Shown here: positions 18,151 through 26,765 of the stretch, piece by piece
How positions within the stretch are numbered: the first letter of the stretch is position 1
How the letters are laid out: each line of letters opens with the position of its first letter
From: Bradyrhizobium sp. CCBAU 51765
GTDB lineage: Bacteria; Pseudomonadota; Alphaproteobacteria; Rhizobiales; Xanthobacteraceae
DNA length: 64,000 nt
NCBI RefSeq assembly: GCF_015291725.1
Contig: NZ_CP030038.1
Coordinates: forward strand, 5,383,001 to 5,447,000
Direction of reading: 5' to 3'
Position numbers and translations under genes: made by a program
The notes under the pieces: model-generated
Databases searched by the model: none
What the model was told of the DNA's origin: nothing
The model's input: the letters and a program-made list of their open reading frames with translations, nothing else

Positions 18151-18896
18151 GCCGCGAGCCAGCCTCCGTCGACCACCATCACGGTGCCGGTCGTGAACGA
18201 AGAGGCATCGCTGGCGAGATGCAGCGCGGTCTGCGCGATCTCTTCGGCCTGGCCGAACCGCTTCATGGCGTGACGGTTGCGCGAGGCCTCACGCACTTCC
18301 TCTGAATTGGCGTGACGGGCAAAGCTGCGGCGAAGCATTGGCGTGTCGATCGCGCCCGGCGCGATGGCGTTGACGCGGATGCCGTCGGTGGCGAAGTCCA
18401 CCGCCATGGTGCGGGTGAGGCTGACGATCGCACCCTTGGCGGCGATGTAGGCGCTGTTGCCCTTGCCACCCGCAATGGCGAGCTGCGATGCCAGCGTGAT
18501 GATCGAGCCGCTGTTCTGCCGCTGCATCTGCGGCACCGCCGCCCGCGCCCACAGCCAGGTGCCGCCGACATTGGCGCGGAACACCGCGTCCCAGTCTTCC
18601 GGGCTCGTCGTCAGCACCGTGCCGCCGCAGGAGAAGCCGGCTGCCGTCATGAGGATGTCGAGGCGGCCGTGCCGCGCCACGACACCGCCGACAACGGTCT
18701 CGGCGAATGCGGCATCGCCGACGTCGCCGACATGCGTTGTTGCTTCGCCGACCAGGATCAGCGTTTCCTCGAGGCCAGCGGCATCACGATCGACCAGAGC
18801 AAGGCGCGCGCCCTCCTCCGCGAACAGTTTTGCGCTGGCGCGGCCGATGCCCGAGCCCGCGCCGGTGATGATGGCCGTGCGCCCCTGCAGCCGCAT
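18147..18896 (-). CDS. SDR family NAD(P)-dependent oxidoreductase
   Basis: Classical short-chain dehydrogenase, 249 aa. It has the cofactor motif TGAGSGIG at about residue 11, 'LDILMTAAGFS' in place of the usual NNAG segment, and the YxxxK pair in 'GNSAYIAAKGAIV'; a serine in 'IITLASQLA' is the likely third catalytic residue. It ends with the usual 'TGTVMVVDGGWLA'. It sits one base from the epimerase stop and overlaps the monooxygenase, so the three form a unit. Likely an alcohol/ketone oxidoreductase of unknown substrate. Confidence 0.88.
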   Translation of the reverse strand: MRLQGRTAIITGAGSGIGRASAKLFAEEGARLALVDRDAAGLEETLILVGEATTHVGDVGDAAFAETVVGGVVARHGRLDILMTAAGFSCGGTVLTTSPEDWDAVFRANVGGTWLWARAAVPQMQRQNSGSIITLASQLAIAGGKGNSAYIAAKGAIVSLTRTMAVDFATDGIRVNAIAPGAIDTPMLRRSFARHANSEEVREASRNRHAMKRFGQAEEIAQTALHLASDASSFTTGTVMVVDGGWLAA

Positions 18897-18897
18897 G

Positions 18898-19869
18898 TCA
18901 GATCCCCTCCTTGTGCTGCATCCACCAGACGCTCATCGCGGCAGCCGACTCCGCACAGCCGAACCGGGCACGCCAGCCGAATTCGTCGGCCATCCGCGCG
19001 ACGGAGAGCGGCGCGCGATCGCCACCATGAAGCTTGATGAAGGTCTTCTCGCCCGGCTCCGCCAGCCGACACTCCAGCCCGGGATGCAGCGCCGCAAACG
19101 CCTCGCCCCATTGCAGCGCCGACCAGGCCACGCCGCTGGAGATGTTGTAGAGACGATGGCGCGGCCGCTCGGCCTCGATCAGCACAGCCACGGCCTCGGC
19201 GGCGTCGACAGCGTAGGTCCAATCTTTAACGCCTGGTCCCGGCATGATCGCCGGCTCGCCGCGGGCGAACGCGGCCAGTATCTGGAATTGGAGGCTGGGC
19301 GTATCGCGCACCGCGCCGGCCCGCTCCCACGGGCCAAACACGGCGCTCAGTCGCACGCTCAGGAAATCACCGCCGAAGAGCTCGGCGTGGCGCGCGACGG
19401 AGCGCTCCGAGGTGAATTTGCTGATGGCGTAGAACGAGACGGGATCGCAGGCCGTTTCCTCGTCCAGGACTTGATGACGCTGGCCTGCGGCGCCATAGGC
19501 GGACGCCGAAGACAGGTTGACGACGCGGCGAACGCCGTGACGAATCGCCGCTTGCAGGATCGGGATCTGCGCCATGACGTTGATCTCGAGAACGCGCGCG
19601 GGCGACGCCCTCTCGAGATCATCCCCGGCGGTGATGGCCGCACCCAGCACGATTGCGTCCCAGCCTTCAGCGATGAGGGCATCGATACCGGCCGCATCGG
19701 TGATATCGCCTTGAACGATGCGGAGCCGCTCCCGAGAATCCAGCAGGGATCGCTGCGCAGCCGGCGGCGGCGAACGATCATACAGCGTCACGTCGTGGCC
19801 GCGCGCGAGCAACGCCTCCGCCAGGTTGAGGCCGACAAAGCCGGTGCCGCCGAAGATGACGATCTTCAT
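18898..19869 (-). CDS. NAD-dependent epimerase/dehydratase family protein
   Basis: Extended SDR, 323 aa. The start MKIVIFGGTGFVGLNLAE carries the GxxGxxG dinucleotide motif at the N-terminus, which fixes it despite a longer open frame upstream. The catalytic parts are SSASAYG and YAISK (YxxxK). Members convert nucleotide sugars or reduce and isomerise small hydroxy or keto compounds. Given the hydantoin and amino-acid genes around it, a role on a non-sugar substrate is possible. It lies 16 bp downstream of the hydantoinase gene on the same strand. Confidence 0.85.
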   Translation of the reverse strand: MKIVIFGGTGFVGLNLAEALLARGHDVTLYDRSPPPAAQRSLLDSRERLRIVQGDITDAAGIDALIAEGWDAIVLGAAITAGDDLERASPARVLEINVMAQIPILQAAIRHGVRRVVNLSSASAYGAAGQRHQVLDEETACDPVSFYAISKFTSERSVARHAELFGGDFLSVRLSAVFGPWERAGAVRDTPSLQFQILAAFARGEPAIMPGPGVKDWTYAVDAAEAVAVLIEAERPRHRLYNISSGVAWSALQWGEAFAALHPGLECRLAEPGEKTFIKLHGGDRAPLSVARMADEFGWRARFGCAESAAAMSVWWMQHKEGI

Positions 19870-19885
19870 CGCGCTCGGTCCACCG

Positions 19886-21355
19886 TCACAGCAGTTTTGC
19901 CCCAAAATTCCGCTCGGGATCCATGTCGGCAACGAGCCGGCCGGTCGGCTTCGCCGCCTCGCCGCCGCTGCGCGCCAGGAATTTTCCGCTGCCCGCGCTC
20001 GCGAGGCACTTGTTGCCCTCGACGACCACGCGGCCCCGCGAGAGCGTCGTCACCGGCCAGCCCTTCAGCTTGCGGCCGGCAAACGGGGTGTAGCCGGTGA
20101 GATCGTGCATCATCTCGTCTGATATCGTGACCTCGCGATTGGGATCCCAGATCGCGATGTCGGCGTCGGCGCCGACCGCGATCGAGCCCTTGCGCGGATG
20201 CAGATTGTAGATCTTTGCCGGCGCCGTCGCGGTCAGCTCGACGAACTTCTCCAGGCCCAGCCGACCCTTCGAGACCATCGCGTCGAATAGCAGCGGCAGC
20301 CGCAGCTCCAGCCCCGGCAGGCCGTTGGCGACCTGCTTGAAGTTCGGATTGGGACCGGCGCGGAGCTTGCCGGTCTCGTCATAGCGATACGGCGCGTGGT
20401 CCGACGAGATGGTCTGGAGATCGCCGAGCGAGAGCGCCTGCCAGAGTGCTTCCTGGTCCGAATGCGTGCGCGGCGGCGGGCTGCACATCCATTTGGCGCC
20501 TTCCGCGCCGGGCTTGTCGAGATCGCCTGCGGTGAGGAACAGATATTGCGGACAGGTCTCGGCAAATACCTTGAGCCCCTGCCCGCGCGCGTCGCGGATC
20601 ACCTTGGCGCCTTCGGCGGTCGAGACGTGGAAGATCATGATCGGCTGATCGATCAGCGCCGCCATGCCGATCAGCCGGGTGAAGGCCTCCGCTTCCGACA
20701 CGCGGGCGTGACTGACGGCGTGGTATTTCGGCATCGTGTAGCCGCGTGAAAGCAGGCGCTTCACCATCCAGGCGATGATGCCGTGGTTTTCGGCATGCGC
20801 GCACAGCATCGCGCCGGACTGGCGCGCGGCGAGCAGAATGTCGAGCAGCGGCTCGTCATCGACCTTGAGCCGGTCGTAGGTCATGAAGATCTTGATCGAA
20901 GCATGGCCCTGCTTCACCAGCGCCGGAATGTGCTCCTCGACCGTCTCCCTGGTCGCGTCCGCAATGATCATGTGAAAGGCGTAGTCGATCACTGCGCCCT
21001 TCCTGGCCAGCGCGTGATAATCCTCCACTACCTGCGGCAGCTTCATCCCGACATGCTGGGCGGCAAACGGAATCACGGTGGTGGTGCCGCCGAAGGCGGC
21101 AGAGACCGTCGCGCTTTCGAACGTATCGGCATTCATGATGCCGGCGGCGGACAATTGCTCGATATGGGCGTGGCTGTCGACACCGCCGGGCAACACCAGC
21201 TTGCCGCGCGCGTCGATCTCGCGCTTGGCGGGAGGAAGGCCCTTCCCGACGGCCGCGATGGTCTCGCCGGAGATGGCGACGTCGGCCTCGAACACGTCGG
21301 TGGTGGTGGCGACGCGGCCACCGCGGATGATCAGGTCGTAAACTGGTTCAGTCAT
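19886..21355 (-). CDS. Dihydropyrimidinase-type D-hydantoinase
   Basis: Cyclic amidohydrolase of 489 aa that opens hydantoin or dihydropyrimidine rings to N-carbamoyl amino acids without ATP. The binuclear metal site is complete: H62 and H64 in DSHAHIE, K155 in SIKIFMTY (the lysine carboxylated in this family), H187 in CAHAEN, H243 in FHVSTAEG and D319 in SSDHAPY. Most family members read DPHTHIE or similar, so the Ser-Ala variant at the metal motif is mildly unusual. The start MTEPVYDLIIRGG has a GGAG site upstream. It is divergent from the racemase and in the same region as the carbamoylase, which together make a hydantoin-to-D-amino-acid pathway. Confidence 0.9.
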   Translation of the reverse strand: MTEPVYDLIIRGGRVATTTDVFEADVAISGETIAAVGKGLPPAKREIDARGKLVLPGGVDSHAHIEQLSAAGIMNADTFESATVSAAFGGTTTVIPFAAQHVGMKLPQVVEDYHALARKGAVIDYAFHMIIADATRETVEEHIPALVKQGHASIKIFMTYDRLKVDDEPLLDILLAARQSGAMLCAHAENHGIIAWMVKRLLSRGYTMPKYHAVSHARVSEAEAFTRLIGMAALIDQPIMIFHVSTAEGAKVIRDARGQGLKVFAETCPQYLFLTAGDLDKPGAEGAKWMCSPPPRTHSDQEALWQALSLGDLQTISSDHAPYRYDETGKLRAGPNPNFKQVANGLPGLELRLPLLFDAMVSKGRLGLEKFVELTATAPAKIYNLHPRKGSIAVGADADIAIWDPNREVTISDEMMHDLTGYTPFAGRKLKGWPVTTLSRGRVVVEGNKCLASAGSGKFLARSGGEAAKPTGRLVADMDPERNFGAKLL

Positions 21356-21411
21356 GAGGCACTCCATGATATGCCTGAAGCAAGTGATCTCCATTTTGCA
21401 GGAAGACCATC

Positions 21412-22074
21412 ATGACCCGGCCGCGCATTCTCGTCATCAACCCGAACTCCAACCATAAGGTCACGCAAGGGTTGGAGAATGCGCTGAAGCCGCTCGACCT
21501 CGAAGGCGGGCCGGAAGTGGTCTGCCAGACGCTGGCCGAGGGTCCGTTCGGCATCGAAAGCCAGGCGGACGCCGACAGCGTCGCGATGCCGCTGCGAAAG
21601 CTCGTCGAAAGCGACAACAGCTCGGCCGCCTTCGTCATCGCCTGCTACAGCGATCCCGGGCTTCAGGTCTGCCGCGAAGGCACCGACCGCCCCGTGTTCG
21701 GCATCGCCGAGTGCGGCGTGCTGACGGCGCTTTCCCGCGCCGAGACCTTCGGCGTGATTGCGATCGCCCAGCGCTCGATCGCGCGCCACATGCGCTATCT
21801 CAGGCAGATGGGACTGACCGACCGCCTCGCCGGCGAGCGGCCGCTGAACATGAGCGTTGCGGAGACGGCCTCGGGCGACGGCACGCTGGCGAAAATGATC
21901 GAGGTCGGCCGCGCGCTGCGCGACGAGGACGGCGCTCGCGCCATCGTGATGGGCTGCGCCGGCATGGCGCGCCATCGCCGTCCGCTCGAAGACGCACTTC
22001 AAATCCCGGTGATCGACCCGACACAGGCGGCCGTCACCATGGCGCTGGGTACGGTGCAGTTCTCGGCTCACTAG
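21412..22074 (+). CDS. Hydantoin racemase / Asp-Glu racemase family protein
   Basis: A 220-aa cofactor-independent racemase. The two catalytic cysteines are visible as C78 (FVIACYSDPGL) and C182 (VMGCAGMAR), at nearly the positions known for hydantoin racemases. 'ILVINPNSN' at the N-terminus is the family hallmark. The enzyme would interconvert D- and L-5-substituted hydantoins so that a D-selective hydantoinase can use both. It is the only + strand gene in this otherwise - strand run, 56 bp from the divergent hydantoinase start, with an AGGAAG ribosome binding site. Its TAG stop shares CTAG with the convergent flavin reductase stop. Confidence 0.88.
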   Translation: MTRPRILVINPNSNHKVTQGLENALKPLDLEGGPEVVCQTLAEGPFGIESQADADSVAMPLRKLVESDNSSAAFVIACYSDPGLQVCREGTDRPVFGIAECGVLTALSRAETFGVIAIAQRSIARHMRYLRQMGLTDRLAGERPLNMSVAETASGDGTLAKMIEVGRALRDEDGARAIVMGCAGMARHRRPLEDALQIPVIDPTQAAVTMALGTVQFSAH

Positions 22075-22739
22075 GCGTCCTTCAGCTCTTTGGCGTCCTG
22101 CCGCGCGAGCCATTGCGCATGGCTCTCGCGGACAAGTGCGAACGTATCCCGCTGCGTGGTGTAGAGATTGCCGAACATGCGGCCGATCGGCCGGTAGGCC
22201 TCGAGATCGACATACATGTTGGCGGTATCGACGAGGCCCTCGCGGGCGTGAACCCGCAAGACCTCGCCGACCAGGAGCTCGCGATCCGGCGAAAAGTTCA
22301 ACACGACATGTCGCCGGCATTCCAGCGCAAACGGCGCGGCCGCAAGGCGCGGCACCTTCACGTCGACCGAAGGAAGCGTCGCCAGGCCCGTCGCGGCGAC
22401 CTCGCTGTCTCCGGAGGGGAAATCGACCGCGCAGTCGTTCATCGCGACCGACAGCGCCTCGTCCACCATGTGCACCACGAACTCGCCGTCCCGATGAATG
22501 TTGCGGGTTGTGTCCTTCGGCGAGTGATCGGGCTTGTGCTGGAGCCCGAGCACGATCAGCGCGGGACTTTCGGAGAACACGTTGAAGAAGCTGAACGGCG
22601 CGGCATTGACCGCGCCGTTCTCGTCCAGCGTCGTCACCAGCGCGATCGGCCGCGGAACCACCACGCCGCACAGCAGCTTGTAGCGATCGCGCGGATCGAG
22701 CTCGCGCAAGGGGATGCCTTTGTCGGCCATCGGCGTCAT
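22071..22739 (-). CDS. Flavin reductase family protein (FMN-binding split barrel)
   Basis: A 222-aa flavin-reductase-like protein that should bind FMN and supply reduced flavin or act as an FMN-dependent oxidoreductase. 'GVVVPRPIALVTTLDENGAVNAAPFSFFN' is the diagnostic N-terminal part of the domain, followed by 'ALIVLGL' and 'KDTTRNIHRDGEFVVH'. ATG 22739 is preferred because GGAG lies five bases upstream and it overlaps the carbamoylase stop as ATGA; a second Met is three codons in. It is convergent with the racemase and could serve the monooxygenase farther downstream, which is inference. Confidence 0.86.
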   Translation of the reverse strand: MTPMADKGIPLRELDPRDRYKLLCGVVVPRPIALVTTLDENGAVNAAPFSFFNVFSESPALIVLGLQHKPDHSPKDTTRNIHRDGEFVVHMVDEALSVAMNDCAVDFPSGDSEVAATGLATLPSVDVKVPRLAAAPFALECRRHVVLNFSPDRELLVGEVLRVHAREGLVDTANMYVDLEAYRPIGRMFGNLYTTQRDTFALVRESHAQWLARQDAKELKDA

Positions 22740-23668
22740 TTCTCCGGCGGCGGCACCGCGCCGGTCTGGCTGGTGATCAGGCCATAATGCTCGATGCGGC
22801 GATGCCGGGCGAAATCGAAGATCGTGGTCTTGCCGAAGGTCGTGGCATCGAGGTCGCAAGGATGAACCAGGACCTCGTCCTCGTCCGTCTTGGCTTCTGC
22901 AACGATCTCGCCATTGGGATCGACGATCAGGCTGCCGCTGAACAGCGGGTGGCCGTCCTCGACGCCGGCCTTGGCCACCGCCACGACCCAGGTCGCGTTC
23001 TGGTAGGCGCCGGCTTGCACCGAGAGGCGGTTGTGGAACAGACGCTTCTCGACGCCCTCCTCGCTCTTCTCCGCATTCACCGACGGCGTGTTGTAGCCGA
23101 TCAGCACCATCTCGACGCCCTGCAGGCCCATGACGCGATAGGTCTCGGGCCAGCGGCGGTCGTTGCAGATCGCCATGCCGATGATGCCGCCGAGCTCGCG
23201 CCAGACCTTGAAGCCGAGATCGCCCGGCTCGAAATAGCGCTTCTCCAGATGCTGGTGCGAGCGCTTGGTGTCGTATTCCACATGGCCCGGCAGATGGACC
23301 TTGCGATATTTGCCGACGATCTTGCCGGATTTGTCGGTGAGAATAGCTGTGTTGAAGTGATGACCGTCGGGCGTCAGCTCCGCATAGCCGAAATTCATCG
23401 CCATTCCGTGCTGCGCCGCGCGCTCGAACAGCGGCTTCGTCGCCGCGTTCGGCATCTCCCGCTCGAACCAGACGTCGAACTCGGCCCGGTCCTCGACATA
23501 CCAGCGCGGGAAGAACGTCGTCAGTGCCAATTCGGGATAGACGATCAGGTCGGCGCCCTTTGCTTTCGCCTCATCCATCAGCGCGATCATGCGCTTGACC
23601 ACGGCCTGGCGGCTGTCGGCTTTCTGGATCGGGCCCATCTGGGCGGCGGCGACATTGACGATGCGCAT
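22736..23668 (-). CDS. N-carbamoyl-D-amino-acid hydrolase (nitrilase superfamily)
   Basis: A 310-aa carbon-nitrogen hydrolase that splits N-carbamoyl-D-amino acids to D-amino acid, CO2 and ammonia. The Glu-Lys-Cys triad is present: E46 in VYPELALTTFFPRW, K123 in KYRKVHLPGH and C168 in MAICNDRRWPE. These segments, together with 'HLEKRYFEPGDLGF', closely match the Agrobacterium D-carbamoylases, so the assignment is more specific than nitrilase. It completes the route with the hydantoinase and racemase. It overlaps the flavin reductase by 4 bp. Confidence 0.92.
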   Translation of the reverse strand: MRIVNVAAAQMGPIQKADSRQAVVKRMIALMDEAKAKGADLIVYPELALTTFFPRWYVEDRAEFDVWFEREMPNAATKPLFERAAQHGMAMNFGYAELTPDGHHFNTAILTDKSGKIVGKYRKVHLPGHVEYDTKRSHQHLEKRYFEPGDLGFKVWRELGGIIGMAICNDRRWPETYRVMGLQGVEMVLIGYNTPSVNAEKSEEGVEKRLFHNRLSVQAGAYQNATWVVAVAKAGVEDGHPLFSGSLIVDPNGEIVAEAKTDEDEVLVHPCDLDATTFGKTTIFDFARHRRIEHYGLITSQTGAVPPPEK

Positions 23669-23780
23669 CAGCGACTTCCTGATCTCTTCACGAATTTCCT
23701 GGCGAGGCTGGGGATCGCAGCTTCAAGGGTGTAGCGGCAGCATAGCGCGGCCTTGCGTCCGTTTTCCAGCCAAGCAGATT

Positions 23781-25463
23781 TCATGCCGTTCGCCCCCATT
23801 CGGCATCCTGCAACAGCCGCCAGTTGATCTTGTTGCTTGCGGTGCGCGGCAGCTGGTCGACGAAGACGACCGCGCGTGGTGCCTTGTAGCTCGCCATCAC
23901 GCCACGCGCCCAGCCAACAATGTCATCGGGCGATGTCGTTGCCCGCGCCGCCTCGTCCAGCACGACAAGCGCCTTGACGGTCTCGCCGCGGTAATCGTCC
24001 GGCGCTGCAATGATGCAGCACTCCCGGATGGCGCGGTTCTGGTACATCGCGGCCTCGACCTCGGCCGGCCAGACCTTGAAGCCGCTGACATTGATCATCC
24101 GCTTGAGGCGATCGACCGCGAAGAAATAGCCCTCGGCATCGCGATAGCCGAGATCGCCCGTCCGCAGGAACCGCTTGCCGTCGCGTTCGATGAAGGCTTC
24201 GGCGTCCGCCTGCGGCCGGTTCCAGTAGCCCTGCAGCACCTGCGGTCCATGCACGATGATCTCGCCGACGACGTTGTCGTCGAGCTCGACCAGGCTCTCG
24301 GGGTCGATGATCCGTGCATCCGTCTCGTGAACGGCGATGCCGAGGCACTGCCGTTTCGGCGCCGCCATCGGGTTCAGATGCGTCGGCGACATCGTCTCGG
24401 TCATGCCGTAGCCCTCGACGAAATCGAGCCCGAAGCGTCCTTTGAGCCGTTCGGCCACCGCAGTCGGCATTGCGGCGCCGCCGCCGGTCAACACCTTGAG
24501 CTTGGCGAAGCTACGGTCGCGGAAGCCGGCGCTTGCGAGCACATCCACGATCATGGTCGGCGCCGCGTTCCAGAACGTCGCGCCATAGGTTTCGAACAGG
24601 TCCGGCAGCAAGTCCTTGTCCCAGCGCGCCATCAACAGCAGCGTGGCTCCGGTGACGATGGCGGCGTTCATCGAGCCCTGCATGCCCGCGACATGGAACA
24701 GCGGCATGAAGCCGGTCATCACGGCGCTGCCATCGAGCCCATACCAGCGCGCCTGCAACACCGCCGTGAACAGCGCGCTGCGATGGATATGCATGCATGC
24801 CTTGGGCTTGCCCGTCGTCCCGGACGTGTACGGCAGGATCATGAGATCATTCGGCCCCGCGGTCATCACACCCGGCTGCAAGCCTTGTGCGATCGCGGAC
24901 GACCAGGAATGCCAGCCCGGCGATGACGGCACCTCGGCCGGCGCTTCCGTCACGCATGATGGCAGCGTATACGGCGTCGCGGCTGGAATCTCGTCGCGAT
25001 ACTGCGCGACGATCGCATGCCTGATGGCCTCGCCCAGCAGCGGCGCAAACACATCGCTCAGTTCGCTCCCGATGAGCGCGACCCTGGCCCCGCTGTCCAC
25101 GGCGAGATACGCGATCTCGGCGGTCTTGTTCATGGGATTGACGGGTACGATCACGGCGTCCGCCCGCATCACCGCGTAATAGGCGATGACATATTGCGGC
25201 GAGTTCTGCAGCGCGATCATGACGCGGTCGCCGCGCTTGACGCCGCAAACGCCCTGCAGGAAGCCGGCCATGGCATCGACACGGTCGCGCAGCTCGGCGT
25301 AGCTCAGGCTTGCACCGTAAAACACCGTCGCCGGATGCGACGGCCGTTCATGCGCGGCCCGCGCCAGCGCGTCGTACAGCGTTCCCTCCGGCATCGCGAG
25401 ATGCCAGGGCTCATCGGCCGGCCAGGCCGGCGACCGGCGTGGCGGTGCGTGATCGGCGCTCAC
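23781..25463 (-). CDS. AMP-forming acyl-CoA synthetase
   Basis: ATP-dependent carboxylic acid:CoA ligase, 560 aa, ANL superfamily. It has the phosphate-binding motif 'LPYTSGTTGKPKACMH', 'YGMTETMSPTH', the hinge region RTGDLGYRD with 'KRMINVSGFKVWPAEVE', and the catalytic lysine in 'LPRTASNKINWR' near the C-terminus. The start is a GTG at 25463 that overlaps the aminotransferase stop as GTGA. The acid is unknown; next to a deaminating or transaminating enzyme it may activate the carbon skeleton left after nitrogen removal. Confidence 0.88.
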   Translation of the reverse strand: MSADHAPPRRSPAWPADEPWHLAMPEGTLYDALARAAHERPSHPATVFYGASLSYAELRDRVDAMAGFLQGVCGVKRGDRVMIALQNSPQYVIAYYAVMRADAVIVPVNPMNKTAEIAYLAVDSGARVALIGSELSDVFAPLLGEAIRHAIVAQYRDEIPAATPYTLPSCVTEAPAEVPSSPGWHSWSSAIAQGLQPGVMTAGPNDLMILPYTSGTTGKPKACMHIHRSALFTAVLQARWYGLDGSAVMTGFMPLFHVAGMQGSMNAAIVTGATLLLMARWDKDLLPDLFETYGATFWNAAPTMIVDVLASAGFRDRSFAKLKVLTGGGAAMPTAVAERLKGRFGLDFVEGYGMTETMSPTHLNPMAAPKRQCLGIAVHETDARIIDPESLVELDDNVVGEIIVHGPQVLQGYWNRPQADAEAFIERDGKRFLRTGDLGYRDAEGYFFAVDRLKRMINVSGFKVWPAEVEAAMYQNRAIRECCIIAAPDDYRGETVKALVVLDEAARATTSPDDIVGWARGVMASYKAPRAVVFVDQLPRTASNKINWRLLQDAEWGRTA

Positions 25464-26755
25464 CCGTGCTCCTCGTCGGCAATGTCGAGGCCGTGATCGA
25501 GCGCGTCCAGAAGCTGGTCAGCCTCGCGCTCGGAAATGACCAGCGGCGGCGCCAGGAACAGCGAGGTCTGCTCGCCGCTGGTGCCGATCACCGCACCGGC
25601 CTCCAGCGCCCGCTCCGCGACGCGCGAGGCGATCGGCACTTCCGTGGTGTCGGCGCGCCATGTGCGCCAATCCGGACCGTGCAGTTCCACCGTCCAGTGC
25701 AGCCCCTGCCCCGCGACGCGCTGCACGCTCGGATGCTTTTGCGCGATCGCGAGCAGGCGGCGAATGAACAGCTTCTCGAGCTGCTGCACACGCTCGAGAA
25801 TCTTGTCGCCCGTGACAACCTTCAGGTAGGCGCTGACGGCCGCCATGCTGATGGGATGGCCGCGCAGCGTGCCGTAGTTCTGCCAGCTCGTCCCCTTGAG
25901 CCGCTCGACGATGTCCTTGGAGACCACGACCGCTGCCACCGCGGCGGCGCCCCCGCCGAGCGACTTGCCCAGCGTGACGATGTCCGGGCGGCTTTGCGCC
26001 CCCTGGAACGCGAACCAGCGGCCCGCGCGCCCGGCACCGGTGACGACTTCGTCGGCGATCCAGTAGGAGCCGGCCTGCCGCGCGCAGCGCGCCACCTCGT
26101 CCTGATAGGCGCCGTCGTAATAGATGCCGCCCTGGGTGTAGTCGATGATGGTTGCCGCCGTGTCCGAGAGCAGCCGCGTGGCATCCGCGAGATACTCGCT
26201 GGGCGGCGTATTGCTGGCCGGCGCGCCGTAGATCGCGCCATCCGGCGCCGGCAGGATCCGCACCGGCGCCATTGGTGCCGGCAGCTTCGAGCCACCGGCA
26301 TGCACGGCGAGCCCGCCGTGCCATTGCGGCTGCACCGTCATGCTGCGCGACAGGCCGGTGATGCCGTGATAGGCGCGTTCGCGCGTCGCCAATGCGGACC
26401 GCTGCGTCAGCGCCTGGCAGAGCGACAGCGCCATGTCGTTGGCTTCGCTGCCGCTGATGCAGAAGCGCACCGCGCCGACCCAGTCCTCCTCGCCCCTGAA
26501 TGCGGTCGCCATCAGATCGTCCGCGGCCTGCTCGCGGCCGACCCAGGTCCAACCCTCGTTCACGACCGGCGTGTCGGCGGCGCGGCGGATCGCCTCCACC
26601 ATTGCGGGATGGCGATGGCCGAGACCGCCGCCGGTGTTGCTGCCGTCGATCAGCTTGCGGCCATCGGACAGGTGGAAGTAGACGCCCTCGCCGCCGACCA
26701 CGGCCATCGGCGCGCCGTCGCCTGCATTCAGCCCGGTTCGCAACAATCTGCTCAT
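25460..26755 (-). CDS. Class III PLP-dependent aminotransferase
   Basis: A 431-aa omega-amino-acid or glutamate-1-semialdehyde-like aminotransferase. The PLP-lysine motif is 'VTLGKSLGGGAAAVAAVV' and the aspartate that contacts the pyridine nitrogen is in 'WIADEVVTGAGRAGRWF'; the N-terminal 'DGSNTGGGLGHRHPAMVEAI' is typical of the class. ATG 26755 (MSRLLRTGLNAGDG) is chosen over a 62-residue extension that runs antisense into hyuB. It lies 10 bp after hyuB and overlaps the acyl-CoA ligase, so all belong to one transcript. Confidence 0.9.
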   Translation of the reverse strand: MSRLLRTGLNAGDGAPMAVVGGEGVYFHLSDGRKLIDGSNTGGGLGHRHPAMVEAIRRAADTPVVNEGWTWVGREQAADDLMATAFRGEEDWVGAVRFCISGSEANDMALSLCQALTQRSALATRERAYHGITGLSRSMTVQPQWHGGLAVHAGGSKLPAPMAPVRILPAPDGAIYGAPASNTPPSEYLADATRLLSDTAATIIDYTQGGIYYDGAYQDEVARCARQAGSYWIADEVVTGAGRAGRWFAFQGAQSRPDIVTLGKSLGGGAAAVAAVVVSKDIVERLKGTSWQNYGTLRGHPISMAAVSAYLKVVTGDKILERVQQLEKLFIRRLLAIAQKHPSVQRVAGQGLHWTVELHGPDWRTWRADTTEVPIASRVAERALEAGAVIGTSGEQTSLFLAPPLVISEREADQLLDALDHGLDIADEEHG

Positions 26756-26765
26756 CGCAATCCCC

